DNA of 31,831 nt from NCBI GenBank assembly GCA_002478145.1, contig DLMI01000203.1, forward strand, positions 16,898 through 48,728, in the 5' to 3' direction. Source of the stretch: Acidobacteria bacterium UBA7540. Its GTDB lineage: Bacteria; Acidobacteriota; Terriglobia; UBA7540. Both the position numbers and the translations under genes were made by a program. Under the pieces are notes generated by a model. That model was not told where the DNA came from, made no database searches, and saw only the letters and a list, made by a program, of their open reading frames with translations. Positions 1 through 7,837 of this stretch are shown piece by piece. How positions within the stretch are numbered: position 1 is the stretch's first letter; each line of letters starts with the position of its first letter.

Positions 1-138
1 CTAGGCAGCTTCGTTGGGGGGGCAGTGGCAGGCGCCCTCTCGCGCTTTTCTGCAAGCCACATGATGGCGACCCTCATGGTGGCTGCCGTGGTGGGAATGT
101 TCCTGATGCTTGCCGTGAGGCCCGAGGGGGTTCGGTAA
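1..138 (+). CDS. C-terminal end of a membrane transporter (partial)
   Basis: The window opens inside this gene; frame 1 is open from base 1 to a TAA at 136-138, giving the last 45 residues. The fragment starts with a glycine/alanine-rich stretch (LGSFVGGAVAG) and continues into a strongly hydrophobic segment (residues 21-39 of the fragment, MMATLMVAAVVGMFLMLAV), followed by a short polar tail. A final transmembrane helix with a small-residue-rich loop before it is typical of the end of MFS-type permeases, but the fragment is too short to assign a substrate or to exclude another polytopic protein. Confidence 0.6.
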   Translation, partial: LGSFVGGAVAGALSRFSASHMMATLMVAAVVGMFLMLAVRPEGVR

Positions 139-312
139 GGGCTCTCCGACTGACCCGTACCGTGCACCTTGGCATCCCTCGAGATACTACTCACGGCCTG
201 GTTTTTTCCGAACCTCAAGGAACTTGAAGCTCATTGCCGGTGTCTGACGGTTTGGGAAAGCGCGATGTCAACTCCGGCTGGCGAACTCGCATCGGATAAA
301 GAAGAGGTTGTT

Positions 313-1968
313 ATGTCGATCATCCGAGCCCTGTGTTTGCTCCTCGCCAGCGCGATGGTGGTTGGGGGTCAGGAACCCAATCCTGCTCCTCCGAAGTCAA
401 ACGTAAAACCCTCGGACCTTTGCAGTGTTGCAGGCGTGGTGGTTAAGTCCACTAACGGCGAAGGCATAAAAAGAGTGACGGTCCAACTCATTCCCGTAGG
501 CGGGGGCCAGCAAGCATATTCCACGTTAACTGAAAGTAACGGCTATTTCATCATTCGCGACATCACCCCAGGCCGGTACGCCATCATCGCATCGGGCAAC
601 GGATACAGGCCGCAAGCTTCCGGGAAGGGCAAGGGGAACACCCAAGTCGGAATCCTCGACCTCACGCCGGGGAAAAACGTGAGCGGAATCGCCTTCCGCT
701 TGCTGCCGCCCGGTGTCATCACGGGGACTGTTTATGATGAAGATGGCGAGCCTGTCACTTCGGCACAAGTGCAAGCTTTGCGTGTCAGCGGCTCTGGTAC
801 GCACCGGCAAATCGGCGGTGGCGCCTCCCAACAGACCAATGACCTCGGCGAGTACCGCATCTGGGGGCTGGAGGCGGGGCAGTATCTCGTGGCTGCAACG
901 TACCAGCGCCCGCAAACCAACCCGGACCGGCAAATGGATGACGTCTATCTTCCCACCTTCCACCCCAGTACAGCGGATACGTCGCAGGCCACGGTTGTTG
1001 AGGTTCAGCCCGGCGCTGAAGTCTCCGGCATTGATGTGGACCTTAGGCAGGCACACGCCGTCATGGTCCGGGGGCGCGTCATGGTCGATGGTCCCGTGAA
1101 ATCGCTGCGGGGCGTCTATGTTTCGCTGGCGCCGCGCGTCGCCGCCGAAGGAGGCTATTCCTTCTCAAATTACGGCGCCCCGGTCCAGAGCGACTCAGGT
1201 GACTTTGAAATTCGCGGCGTTCCGCCCGGGCCCTATGACCTTTCAGCCATGTGGAATGACGGGAAACGGCAACTCTACGGGAGAGTCCCGGTAGAGGTCG
1301 GCAGCGCCAACCTCGACGGTGTCACCTTCGTCTTGGGCAGCCCAATTTCGCTCGTGGGAAGGTTTCGTGTCGAGGGTAGCGACCCATTCGATTTCACACG
1401 GTTGGGCCTGTGGCTGCAGCCCATCGACAGCACAAGGGGTGGGGGAAGCTCACAACTCAAGGCGGATGGCACTTTCGTAGTGGAGAACGTGTATGACGGA
1501 AACTACCGGCTGCGCATTTTAGGGTTCCCCGAACAGTACTACGTCAAATCGGCGCGAGAAGGCGGGAGCGATGTGCTCGAACCCGGACTAACCATCAGCC
1601 GCAGCCAACCACCGGCCCATCTCGAGATTGTGCTCTCCCCGGATGGTGGGCGTGTGGACGGCACTGTGTCGAAAGAGCATAACCCGGTCAGCGGGGCCTG
1701 GGTCGTGCTTGTGCCGGACCCACCGCACCGAGATCGGGAGGAGATGTACGGCATGAGGACCACCGACGCTTTCGGTCGCTTCTCCCTGCTGGGCCTGTCC
1801 CCCGGCGACTTTAAACTCTTCGCTTGGGAGCCCGTGCAAGGAAAGAACTACACTGATCCCGACTTCTTCAAGGCGTTCGAGGACCGCGGCACACCCGTCC
1901 ATATCGGGGAGGGGCAACAACAACAAGTGCAGCTTGAGGTGATCACCTCAGAGGAGCAAGTCCGTTAG
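313..1968 (+). CDS. Secreted carboxypeptidase-regulatory-like repeat protein
   Basis: A 551-residue exported protein of repeated beta-sandwich units. The ATG at 313 is preferred over upstream TTG (169) and ATG (265) starts: it has a GAGG about 7 nt upstream and begins a clear signal peptide (MSIIRALCLLLASAMVVGG). At least four units follow the carboxypeptidase-regulatory/CNA-B pattern 'G.V....G.P...v.v.l.......T...G.F.i..l.PG.Y.l.a'. Examples are SVAGVVV...SNGYFIIRDITPGRYAI, GVITGTVYDEDGEPV...NDLGEYRIWGLEAGQYLV, a unit ending GDFEIRGVPPGPYDLSA, and a last one ending FGRFSLLGLSPGDFKLFAW. No catalytic residues or TonB plug are visible. Such proteins in Acidobacteriota are thought to be surface or periplasmic, but the ligand is unknown. 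The gene stands alone between a transporter end and the heme cluster. Confidence 0.8.
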   Translation: MSIIRALCLLLASAMVVGGQEPNPAPPKSNVKPSDLCSVAGVVVKSTNGEGIKRVTVQLIPVGGGQQAYSTLTESNGYFIIRDITPGRYAIIASGNGYRPQASGKGKGNTQVGILDLTPGKNVSGIAFRLLPPGVITGTVYDEDGEPVTSAQVQALRVSGSGTHRQIGGGASQQTNDLGEYRIWGLEAGQYLVAATYQRPQTNPDRQMDDVYLPTFHPSTADTSQATVVEVQPGAEVSGIDVDLRQAHAVMVRGRVMVDGPVKSLRGVYVSLAPRVAAEGGYSFSNYGAPVQSDSGDFEIRGVPPGPYDLSAMWNDGKRQLYGRVPVEVGSANLDGVTFVLGSPISLVGRFRVEGSDPFDFTRLGLWLQPIDSTRGGGSSQLKADGTFVVENVYDGNYRLRILGFPEQYYVKSAREGGSDVLEPGLTISRSQPPAHLEIVLSPDGGRVDGTVSKEHNPVSGAWVVLVPDPPHRDREEMYGMRTTDAFGRFSLLGLSPGDFKLFAWEPVQGKNYTDPDFFKAFEDRGTPVHIGEGQQQQVQLEVITSEEQVR

Positions 1969-2005
1969 TCTCTCTAGCAGGATGCTGAAGAACCTTTGTG
2001 AACGT

Positions 2006-2034
2006 TGTCATTCCGAGCGAAGCGAGGAATCTCG
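2006..2034 (+). repeat. Short dispersed repeat with ATTCC/GGAAT ends
   Basis: The intergenic space carries a 29-bp segment beginning TGTCATTCCGAGCGAAGCGA and continuing GGAATCTCG. ATTCC and GGAAT form the two halves of an imperfect palindrome around a GAGCGAAGCGA core. From memory, near-identical segments occur dispersed in many bacterial genomes, including Acidobacteriota and Chloroflexota, so I read it as a dispersed repeat and not a regulatory site. It lies just upstream of the putative promoter of the HemX-like gene. Confidence 0.5.
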
Positions 2035-2049
2035 CTCTGGAAACACTGG

Positions 2050-2058
2050 TGCTATAAT
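2050..2058 (+). promoter_or_regulatory. Extended -10 promoter for the heme cluster
   Basis: TGCTATAAT is a perfect extended -10 element (TGnTATAAT) 34 nt before the ATG at 2092. No convincing -35 hexamer lies 16-18 nt upstream, which is acceptable for extended -10 promoters. The predicted transcription start is near 2065. Confidence 0.5.
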
Positions 2059-2091
2059 TTGTTAATATAAGGCTTGACTGCCGAGGTTCAT

Positions 2092-2922
2092 ATGCCGGTC
2101 CTACTTCTGTGGGTTGGCCTTGTTCTCTACGGGCTCGGAACGCTTCTCCTCGTCCCTTCCGTTGTTGATCGCCGCCCATCGATCTCCCCCGCCTCGCTGG
2201 CAGCGTTGGGACTCGGGCTGCTGTCACACGCGGGCGCCATCGCCATAGAGGCTGCGCGCATACACCGCTTGCCGGTAACTGACGTCCGCAGTGCTCTATC
2301 CTTTTACGCTTTCCTAGTGACTCTGGCTTTCTTCTTTCTCTATTTGCGCTACCGAATTACTTCCCTTGGTCTTTTCATGCTGCCTTTTGTTTTTGTGTTG
2401 ACGCTGATCTCGGCGTTTCGTCCTGTGCGGCCTTTTGATTTGTCGGCGTTTCGCGGTGGTTGGCTGGCAGTCCATATCAGCTCAACTATCCTGGGCTACA
2501 CAGGATTCTTTCTGACCTTCGTGGCTGCGGTCATGTACCTGATGCAGGAGAAGGAACTGAAATCGAAAACCCCGCACGCGTTCTATTACCGCCTGCCGTC
2601 GCTCGAACTGTGCGATGAGCTCTACTACCGCTCACTGCTGTTCGGCCTTCCCCTGTTGACCCTCGGCATTCTGACCGGCTTCATTTGGGCGAGCCGGACC
2701 TGGAAGGGACCCTGGGAATTTGACCCGAAAATACTGGCATCGATGCTGAGCTGGCTGATTTACCTCGTGCTCTTTTCCACTCGTGTGAGCGGCGGCTGGC
2801 GCGGCCGTCGGGCGGCTTATGTTGCGATCTTCGGCTTTGTCGCCATCATGGCGACGTTCCTGGGAGTGAGCCTGCTCAGTGGACCGCATGGGTACGTGCC
2901 CACCCTTCGGCAGGGACCGTAG
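2092..2922 (+). CDS. HemX/CcsA-family cytochrome c assembly-like membrane protein
   Basis: A polytopic inner-membrane protein of 276 residues with about eight hydrophobic segments, of the CcmC/CcsA/HemX family. The family signature region around GGWLAVHISSTILGYTGFFLTFVAAVMYL has the conserved histidine before helix 4. The C-terminal part (WASRTWKGPWEFDPKILASM, then a loop and two helices) resembles the W-rich/G.w..W.pk segment of CcsA proteins. The ATG at 2092 has GAGG 5 nt upstream; a TTG at 2074 is in frame but less likely. CcsA proteins handle heme for cytochrome c maturation, whereas Bacillus HemX, encoded next to hemA, influences glutamyl-tRNA reductase level. The position directly before hemA-hemC-hemD favours the HemX reading, but sequence alone cannot separate the two. 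Confidence 0.8.
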   Translation: MPVLLLWVGLVLYGLGTLLLVPSVVDRRPSISPASLAALGLGLLSHAGAIAIEAARIHRLPVTDVRSALSFYAFLVTLAFFFLYLRYRITSLGLFMLPFVFVLTLISAFRPVRPFDLSAFRGGWLAVHISSTILGYTGFFLTFVAAVMYLMQEKELKSKTPHAFYYRLPSLELCDELYYRSLLFGLPLLTLGILTGFIWASRTWKGPWEFDPKILASMLSWLIYLVLFSTRVSGGWRGRRAAYVAIFGFVAIMATFLGVSLLSGPHGYVPTLRQGP

Positions 2923-2927
2923 AGAAA

Positions 2928-2990
2928 GTAGGCAGTAGGCGGAAAGCAGTTGGCAGTGGGCAGAGAGCAGTCGGCAGTGGGCGGTGGGTG
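2928..2990 (+). repeat. Heptameric tandem array, GTRGGCA type
   Basis: Nine consecutive 7-bp units keep perfect register from 2928 to 2990: GTAGGCA, GTAGGCG, GAAAGCA, GTTGGCA, GTGGGCA, GAGAGCA, GTCGGCA, GTGGGCG, GTGGGTG. The unit drifts at positions 2-4 but keeps G at position 1 and a G-C-A/G end. A second short array (GTAGGCA, GCAGTCA, GTCGTTA) lies at 3048-3068. No open frame or promoter was seen in 2923-3091. Confidence 0.8.
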
Positions 2991-3091
2991 AAAGCGGGGT
3001 CGTAGCTCCCGTCGCGGCGGGTCCTGTACGTTTGCGACTGTTGCGCAGTAGGCAGCAGTCAGTCGTTAGCGGCGAGGAGGAAGAGAGCGAC

Positions 3092-3384
3092 TTGAAATTT
3101 GAAATCAGAAATTTGAAATCAGAAGCTTGAAATCTGAAGTTTGAAATTTGGAATTGAAATTTGAAATCTGAAGCTTGGAATCAGAAGCTTGATATCTGAT
3201 ATTTGAAATCAGAAGCTTGAAATTTGAAATCTGAGGATTGAAATCTGAAGATTGAAATTTGGAATCAGAAGCTTGAAATCTGAGGGTTGAAATGCGGAAT
3301 GTGAAGCTTGAAATCTGGAGCTTGAGATTTGGAATTGAAATTTGAAATCTGAAGTTTGAAATTTGGAATCTGAAATTTGAAATT
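3092..3384 (+). repeat. Long heptameric array, TTGAAAT/CTGAAGC type, upstream of hemA
   Basis: About 290 bp are almost entirely 7-bp units of the form TTGAAAT alternating with CTGAAGC, CAGAAGC, CTGAAGT, TTGGAAT and similar; a few units lack one base. It is AT-rich against a GC-rich genome and has no inverted partner nearby. Open frames through it on the minus strand give only an I-S-N-F-R-F-Q-like periodic peptide and are artefacts. The array fills the gap between the HemX-like gene and hemA and ends 26 bp before the hemA ATG. Confidence 0.9.
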
Positions 3385-3410
3385 GCCCTAGTCCCCAGAA
3401 CCCAGCCCCT

Positions 3411-4676
3411 ATGAACTTGACCCTGCTTGGCGTCAATCATCGCACGGCTCCGGTGGAGGTCCGCGAGCGGATGCACATCCCTGAGTCGCGCCTGGCGCAA
3501 GCGGTTTCCGACCTGATTCACCGTGAGGGTATCCGCGAGGGGCTGATCCTCTCCACCTGCAACCGCGTTGAAGTGATGACTTCGGCAGAAGATAGGGTCG
3601 ATGCGGGGCCCATCATCCAGCAGTTCCTGGCGGATCATCACCGCTTCGAACTTGGCCCGTACCAGCGCTTCTTTTATCGTTACCAGCAGCAGGAAGTTGT
3701 GCGTCACCTGTTCCGCGTGGCCTCCAGTCTCGATTCGATGATTCTGGGCGAGCCGCAAATCCTCGGCCAGTTGAAGCGTGCCTATGCCCTGGCGCACGAG
3801 GCGGGTGGGTTGAACGGCAGCCTGAAGGAGATCGTAAGCCAAGCCTTGGCAGTAGGGCGGCGGGTGCGGCGCGAGACGGCACTGGGGAGCGCCGCGGTTT
3901 CCGTCTCTTACGCCGCCGTCGAGCTGGCCAAGAAAATTTTTGGCAGCCTGGAAGGAAGGACCATCTTCGTGATCGGGGCGGGCAAGATGAGCGAACTCGC
4001 CGCCAAGCACCTTCTCAGTAGCGGGGCCAGCGCCATCTACGTTACCAATCGCACTTACGAGCGCGCCGTGCAACTTGCGGAGGCATTTCGCGGCACTGCC
4101 GTCGCCTTCGAACAGCTCTTTGAGCACCTCCCCAAGGCCGACATCGTCATCAGTTCCACGGGCGCGGCTGGCTACGTCGTGAACAAGGAGCATGTCGCGA
4201 GAATCCTCTCTGCGCGCCGGAACCGTCCGGTGTTTTTCGTGGATATCGCGGTTCCGCGCGACATCGATCCCCTGGTCAACGAGCTGGATAATGCCTTCGT
4301 CTACGATATTGACGACCTTGGACAAGTGGTGGAGGCCAACAAGAAACAGCGCGAACGCGAGGCCGTTTGGGCCGAGGAGATTGTCCAGGAGGAAGTTCAG
4401 AAAACTATGCGCCGGCTCGCTTCGCGTGACCTCGTGCCCACCATCGTGGCGCTCGAAGACCGGCTGAACGCCATCCGCGAGGGTGAAGTGGAACGCTACA
4501 ACACCCGGCTGGGCAATCTGACGCCCGAGCAACGTCAGGCCGTGGACGCCCTCACCCGCGGCATCATGAACAAGATCCTGCACGGGCCCATCACCGAGCT
4601 CAAAAGCGGGGCCGGCCAGCCGGAACAAGCGGCGCTCGTCAGGCTCGTCCGGAAGATCTTTGGCCTGGCAAACTAA
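3411..4676 (+). CDS. hemA: Glutamyl-tRNA reductase
   Basis: Cytoplasmic enzyme that reduces glutamyl-tRNA(Glu) to glutamate-1-semialdehyde with NADPH, the committed step of C5-pathway tetrapyrrole synthesis. At 421 residues it has normal family length. The N-terminal catalytic domain begins GVNHRTAPVEVRER, with the catalytic cysteine at C50 in LSTCNRVEV. The conserved VVRHLFRVASSLDSMILGE stretch follows at about 96-114. The Rossmann NADPH site is VIGAGKMSELAAKHL at about 187-201, followed by V-T-N-R-T. The C-terminal part is the helical dimerisation domain. No Shine-Dalgarno sequence is visible before the ATG: the 26 bp upstream are C/A-rich and abut the heptamer array. A separate promoter was not identified. 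Its product would pass through HemL and HemB, neither in this window, before reaching HemC. Confidence 0.97.
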   Translation: MNLTLLGVNHRTAPVEVRERMHIPESRLAQAVSDLIHREGIREGLILSTCNRVEVMTSAEDRVDAGPIIQQFLADHHRFELGPYQRFFYRYQQQEVVRHLFRVASSLDSMILGEPQILGQLKRAYALAHEAGGLNGSLKEIVSQALAVGRRVRRETALGSAAVSVSYAAVELAKKIFGSLEGRTIFVIGAGKMSELAAKHLLSSGASAIYVTNRTYERAVQLAEAFRGTAVAFEQLFEHLPKADIVISSTGAAGYVVNKEHVARILSARRNRPVFFVDIAVPRDIDPLVNELDNAFVYDIDDLGQVVEANKKQREREAVWAEEIVQEEVQKTMRRLASRDLVPTIVALEDRLNAIREGEVERYNTRLGNLTPEQRQAVDALTRGIMNKILHGPITELKSGAGQPEQAALVRLVRKIFGLAN

Positions 4677-4682
4677 AAAGGC

Positions 4683-4781
4683 AGTGACAAGTGACGAGCG
4701 ACCAGCAAGCACTGTGGAGAAAAAAGTCAGCACGAAGCTGCGGCTGGATTGGTTCTTGCTCGTCACTCGTCACTCGTCACT
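4683..4781 (+). repeat. Inverted pair of AGTGACG heptamer arrays
   Basis: Left arm 4683-4710 reads AGTGACA, AGTGACG, AGCGACC, AGCAAGC. Right arm 4754-4781, read as the reverse complement, gives AGTGACG, AGTGACG, AGTGACG, AGCAAGA. The arms align unit by unit with 24 of 28 positions identical, around a 43-nt loop. A strong hairpin would therefore lie in the hemA-hemC mRNA, or act as a processing or termination point. There is no U-run, so it is not a classical terminator. Confidence 0.8.
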
Positions 4782-4809
4782 TCTTGAAGCCACCTGGGAC
4801 TTTGGAATC

Positions 4810-5754
4810 ATGAACATCATCATCGGTTCACGCGGCAGCCAACTAGCGCTCTGGCAAGCCAACTGGGTGAAGGGCCAGCTCACTGCTGCCGGCCACGAGA
4901 TCGCCATTGAAATCATCCGGACTACCGGCGACAAGCTGCAAAGCTTTCCGCCCGAGCAACCCCTCCCCGCCTCTATTGCCCAGAGCATCGCCGATGCGGG
5001 AACGAAGGGATTGTTCATCAAGGAAATCGAGGCTGCACTGCTGGCAGGCAAAGCGGACCTGGCGGTGCACAGCCTCAAAGACCTGCCGACCATTTTGCCG
5101 GAAGGCCTGATTTTGGCTGCGGTGCCGCCCCGTGAAGATGCGCGCGACGTGTTCGTTTCTGCGAGCGGAAAACCTTTCGAGCAGCTCCCGGCGGGCGCGC
5201 GCGTGGGCACCAGCAGCCTGCGCCGGCAGACACAGCTCAGGAGGCTTCGGCCGGACCTGGAACTTATCCCCATGCGCGGCAATCTGGACACACGGCTACG
5301 CAAGCTGGAACGCGGCGATTGCGAGGCGCTGGTTCTGGCGGCAGCGGGCGTGCACCGACTTGGCCTGCGGGGGCACATCACCGGCTATTTCAGCTTCGAC
5401 CAAATCTGCCCCGCCGTCGGGCAAGGCGCGCTGGCTATCGAAATTCGGTGGGACGATGCGGAACTGGAACGCGCGGTGACGCCGCTCGATGATCCGGCCA
5501 CACACCTCGCCGTCCGCGCCGAACGTGCTATGCTGCGGCGTCTGGGAGGAGGTTGCCAGGTCCCCATCGCGGCCCACGCGAGTTTCGAGGATGGTCAGTT
5601 GCGCCTGCGTGGCATCGTGGCCAGCCTGGACGGCAGCCGTTTGATTCGAGCCGTCGCGGCTGGCTCGGAGAAAGACCCTGAAAGCCTCGGCGCGGCGGTG
5701 GCTGAGGATTTGCTCGAGGGGGGCGCAAGCGAGATTTTGGAATCCATAAAGTGA
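4810..5754 (+). CDS. hemC: Porphobilinogen deaminase (hydroxymethylbilane synthase)
   Basis: Polymerises four porphobilinogen molecules into hydroxymethylbilane. The ATG at 4810 begins the conserved MNIIIGSRGSQLALWQA; an open frame continues upstream through the repeat but has no family similarity. The protein has 314 residues. Visible landmarks are GTKGLFIKEIEAALL (about 64-78), D83 in the ADLAVHSLKD motif, RVGTSSLRRQ (131-140), MRGNLDTRL (155-163), and C249 in LGGGCQVPIAAHA, the cysteine that carries the dipyrromethane cofactor. All key residues are present. It is separated from hemA by the inverted heptamer array and from hemD by about 65 bp. Confidence 0.97.
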   Translation: MNIIIGSRGSQLALWQANWVKGQLTAAGHEIAIEIIRTTGDKLQSFPPEQPLPASIAQSIADAGTKGLFIKEIEAALLAGKADLAVHSLKDLPTILPEGLILAAVPPREDARDVFVSASGKPFEQLPAGARVGTSSLRRQTQLRRLRPDLELIPMRGNLDTRLRKLERGDCEALVLAAAGVHRLGLRGHITGYFSFDQICPAVGQGALAIEIRWDDAELERAVTPLDDPATHLAVRAERAMLRRLGGGCQVPIAAHASFEDGQLRLRGIVASLDGSRLIRAVAAGSEKDPESLGAAVAEDLLEGGASEILESIK

Positions 5755-5821
5755 ATCGTCGGCAATCCGAGGGCGCTTGTCGGCAGTAGGTGGTCAGCGG
5801 CCCGTCGTTGTGGGTGAAGTG

Positions 5822-6643
5822 GTGAGCCTTCCCGAACAGCTTAATTGCTGCGAGCGCCTGCCGCTTTTCGGCAGGCGTATCGCGATTACCCGCACCCGCG
5901 AGCAGGCCGGCGCGTTAAGAGAGCATTTAACGGCGCTGGGCGCAGAAGTGATCGAGATCCCCACCCTTGAAATCCGTGACCCGGCCTCATGGGAGCCCCT
6001 CGATTCGGCCATCCGGCGCCTCGAGGAGTTCGATGTCCTGCTCCTGACCTCCGCCAACGGGGCGCGCAATTTCCTGCGGCGGCTGGAAGCTTGCGGGCGC
6101 GGTGCGCGCGATCTGAAAGGCTTGATTATCGGCGCCATCGGCCCTGCGACAGCAGAGGAGTTCGTAAAAAGCGGGGTGAAAGTTGACCTGACGCCGCGCG
6201 CCTACGTGGCTGAGGGTCTGCTTGAAGCCCTCGGCGATCGCGGCCTGCAAGGCAAAGCGTTCCTGATCCCGCACGCCAAAGTTGCTCGCGACGTCGTGCC
6301 GCGCGTCCTAATGGAAAAGGGCGGGCGCGTGGAAGTCGTCGAAGCTTATGAAACCGTCGTTCCTCAACTCCCCGGTGGGGAATTGCAGCGCCTCCTTACC
6401 CCGCCCCCGGATGTCATTACCTTCACCAGCTCATCAACCGCCAGCAATTTCGCCAAGCTGGCGGGCGAAAACGAAGTCGCCGAATTGTTGCGCGCAGTCG
6501 CCATCGCCTCAATTGGCCCAATCACCTCGCAAACGATCAGGAAGCTGGGACTCACTGTGACGATTGAAGCAAAGGAGTCCACCATGCCGGGGCTGGTCCG
6601 GGCCATCGAGGACCATTTCCGGGCCCAGACGCCGGGGGAATGA
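5822..6643 (+). CDS. hemD: Uroporphyrinogen-III synthase
   Basis: Closes and inverts hydroxymethylbilane to uroporphyrinogen III. The family is weakly conserved, but the two-domain pattern is clear: FGRRIAITRTREQAGALREHL...GAEVIEIPTLEI at the N-terminus, then DVLLLTSANGARNFL, IGAIGPATAEEF, and in the second domain DVITFTSSSTASNFAKL and IASIGPITSQTIRKLGL. The start is uncertain. A TTG at 5777 is in frame but lies beside heptamer units (GTCGGCA, GTAGGTG, GTCAGCG at 5779-5799). GTG codons at 5819 and 5822 are more plausible, and 5822 with a weak GGGTG upstream is used here. Position directly after hemC supports the call. Its TGA overlaps the next start codon. Confidence 0.9.
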   Translation: MSLPEQLNCCERLPLFGRRIAITRTREQAGALREHLTALGAEVIEIPTLEIRDPASWEPLDSAIRRLEEFDVLLLTSANGARNFLRRLEACGRGARDLKGLIIGAIGPATAEEFVKSGVKVDLTPRAYVAEGLLEALGDRGLQGKAFLIPHAKVARDVVPRVLMEKGGRVEVVEAYETVVPQLPGGELQRLLTPPPDVITFTSSSTASNFAKLAGENEVAELLRAVAIASIGPITSQTIRKLGLTVTIEAKESTMPGLVRAIEDHFRAQTPGE

Positions 6644-7803
6644 TGACAGAATTGGCCGATGTGGTGATTGTGGGTGGAGGGATCGTCGGGTCGAGCATTG
6701 CCTATCACCTTACGGACGGGGGTTGCAGCAACGTGCTGGTGCTGGAGCGCGAGGCGCACCAAGGGCTCGGCTCGACAGGCAAGAGCATGGGCGGCGTGCG
6801 GGCGCAGTTCGCCACCAAGGTCAATATCCAAATGTCGCTTTACTCGATTCCCTTCCTTGCCAGGTTCGAAGAACTGACTGGACACCCGTCGGGTTACAGG
6901 CCGCAGGGCTACTTGTTTGTGGCAAGCAGCGAGAGGCACCTCGAGTACCTGCGGGCAAACCAGGCGCGGCAGGTGGAGTTAGGTTTCGAGCAGGCTGAGT
7001 TGCTCAAGCCGGAGGACGTGTTGCGTATCGTGCCGCAACTGCGGGCAGACGACGTGGTGGGCGGGAGTTTTTGCTCGACGGACGGCTTCGTGGACCCCTA
7101 CAGCGTGATGAACGGATTCGCGGCGCGGGCTGTGGAGCGCGGGGCGAGAATCGAAAAAGGCGTGGAGGTCACCGCCATCCTGTGGGATGACAGCGAAGTG
7201 GTTGGCGTTGAAACCACGCGCGGGCGCGTGCAGACGCGGACGGTGGTGAACGCCGCCGGGCCCTGGGCTGCGCAGGTGGCGCGCATGGCGTGCGTGCAGT
7301 TACCCGTCGAACCCCTGCGCCGCATGCTCGTGCCCACGGAACCTTTCCCGCAGATCGCACACCAGGCGCCCATGACCATCGATATGGCGACGGGTTTCCA
7401 CTTCCGCCCGGAGGGACTGGGCCTGCTGCTGGCGTGGAATGATCCGAAGGAGAAGCCGGGATTCAAAACTACTTTCGATTCGGCGTTCGTGGAGAAGATC
7501 CTGATGTGTGCGGTGAAGCGAGTGCCGTGCTTCGAGGACCTCCAGGTGAATCCCGCGCGCGGCTGGGCTGGCCTCTACGAGATGACGCCCGATCACCACG
7601 CGATCCTCGGGCCGGTTCCCCAGGTGCCCGGCCTTTTCCTCGCCAATGGCTTCAGCGGCCACGGCGTCATGCACTCGCCGGCGACCGGAAAGATCCTGGC
7701 GGACCTGATTCTGAACGGAACGTCGAGCCTCGTGGATACGCGCGCTCTTAGTGTCGAGCGTTTTGCCGAAGGGCGGTTGATCGAGGAATCGGTGGTGCTT
7801 TAG
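6640..7803 (+). CDS. FAD-dependent oxidoreductase of the DAO family
   Basis: A 387-residue member of the D-amino-acid oxidase/sarcosine oxidase beta/glycine oxidase family. The N-terminal dinucleotide fold is VVIVGGGIVGSSIAYHL (residues 8-24), with the acidic residue ending strand 2 at LVLERE. A second FAD contact is TVVNAAGPWAAQVA, and the C-terminal GLFLANGFSGHGVMHSPATGKILADLI is the typical flavin-binding end of the family. The substrate, probably a secondary or primary amino acid, cannot be read. The ATG at 6640 overlaps the hemD TGA (6641-6643), so translation is likely coupled to hemD; a second ATG follows at 6643. It is not the amine-oxidase-type HemY/HemG fold, so a role as protoporphyrinogen oxidase is not supported by motifs. 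Confidence 0.85.
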   Translation: MMTELADVVIVGGGIVGSSIAYHLTDGGCSNVLVLEREAHQGLGSTGKSMGGVRAQFATKVNIQMSLYSIPFLARFEELTGHPSGYRPQGYLFVASSERHLEYLRANQARQVELGFEQAELLKPEDVLRIVPQLRADDVVGGSFCSTDGFVDPYSVMNGFAARAVERGARIEKGVEVTAILWDDSEVVGVETTRGRVQTRTVVNAAGPWAAQVARMACVQLPVEPLRRMLVPTEPFPQIAHQAPMTIDMATGFHFRPEGLGLLLAWNDPKEKPGFKTTFDSAFVEKILMCAVKRVPCFEDLQVNPARGWAGLYEMTPDHHAILGPVPQVPGLFLANGFSGHGVMHSPATGKILADLILNGTSSLVDTRALSVERFAEGRLIEESVVL

Positions 7804-7837
7804 GCTCCAGTGACAAATGTCGAGCAGGAGCCACCCC

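Noticed and set aside
3092..3384. Possible CRISPR array upstream of hemA
   Set aside because: There are no unique spacers; the whole stretch is made of 7-bp units, and no cas gene is nearby.
3105..4766. 553-codon open frame on the minus strand
   Set aside because: It is antisense to hemA and runs into the heptamer array, where it encodes a periodic I-S-N-F peptide. hemA on the plus strand has full family motifs.
6640..7803. FAD oxidoreductase as protoporphyrinogen oxidase (HemY)
   Set aside because: The motifs are those of the DAO family, not the amine-oxidase fold of HemY.
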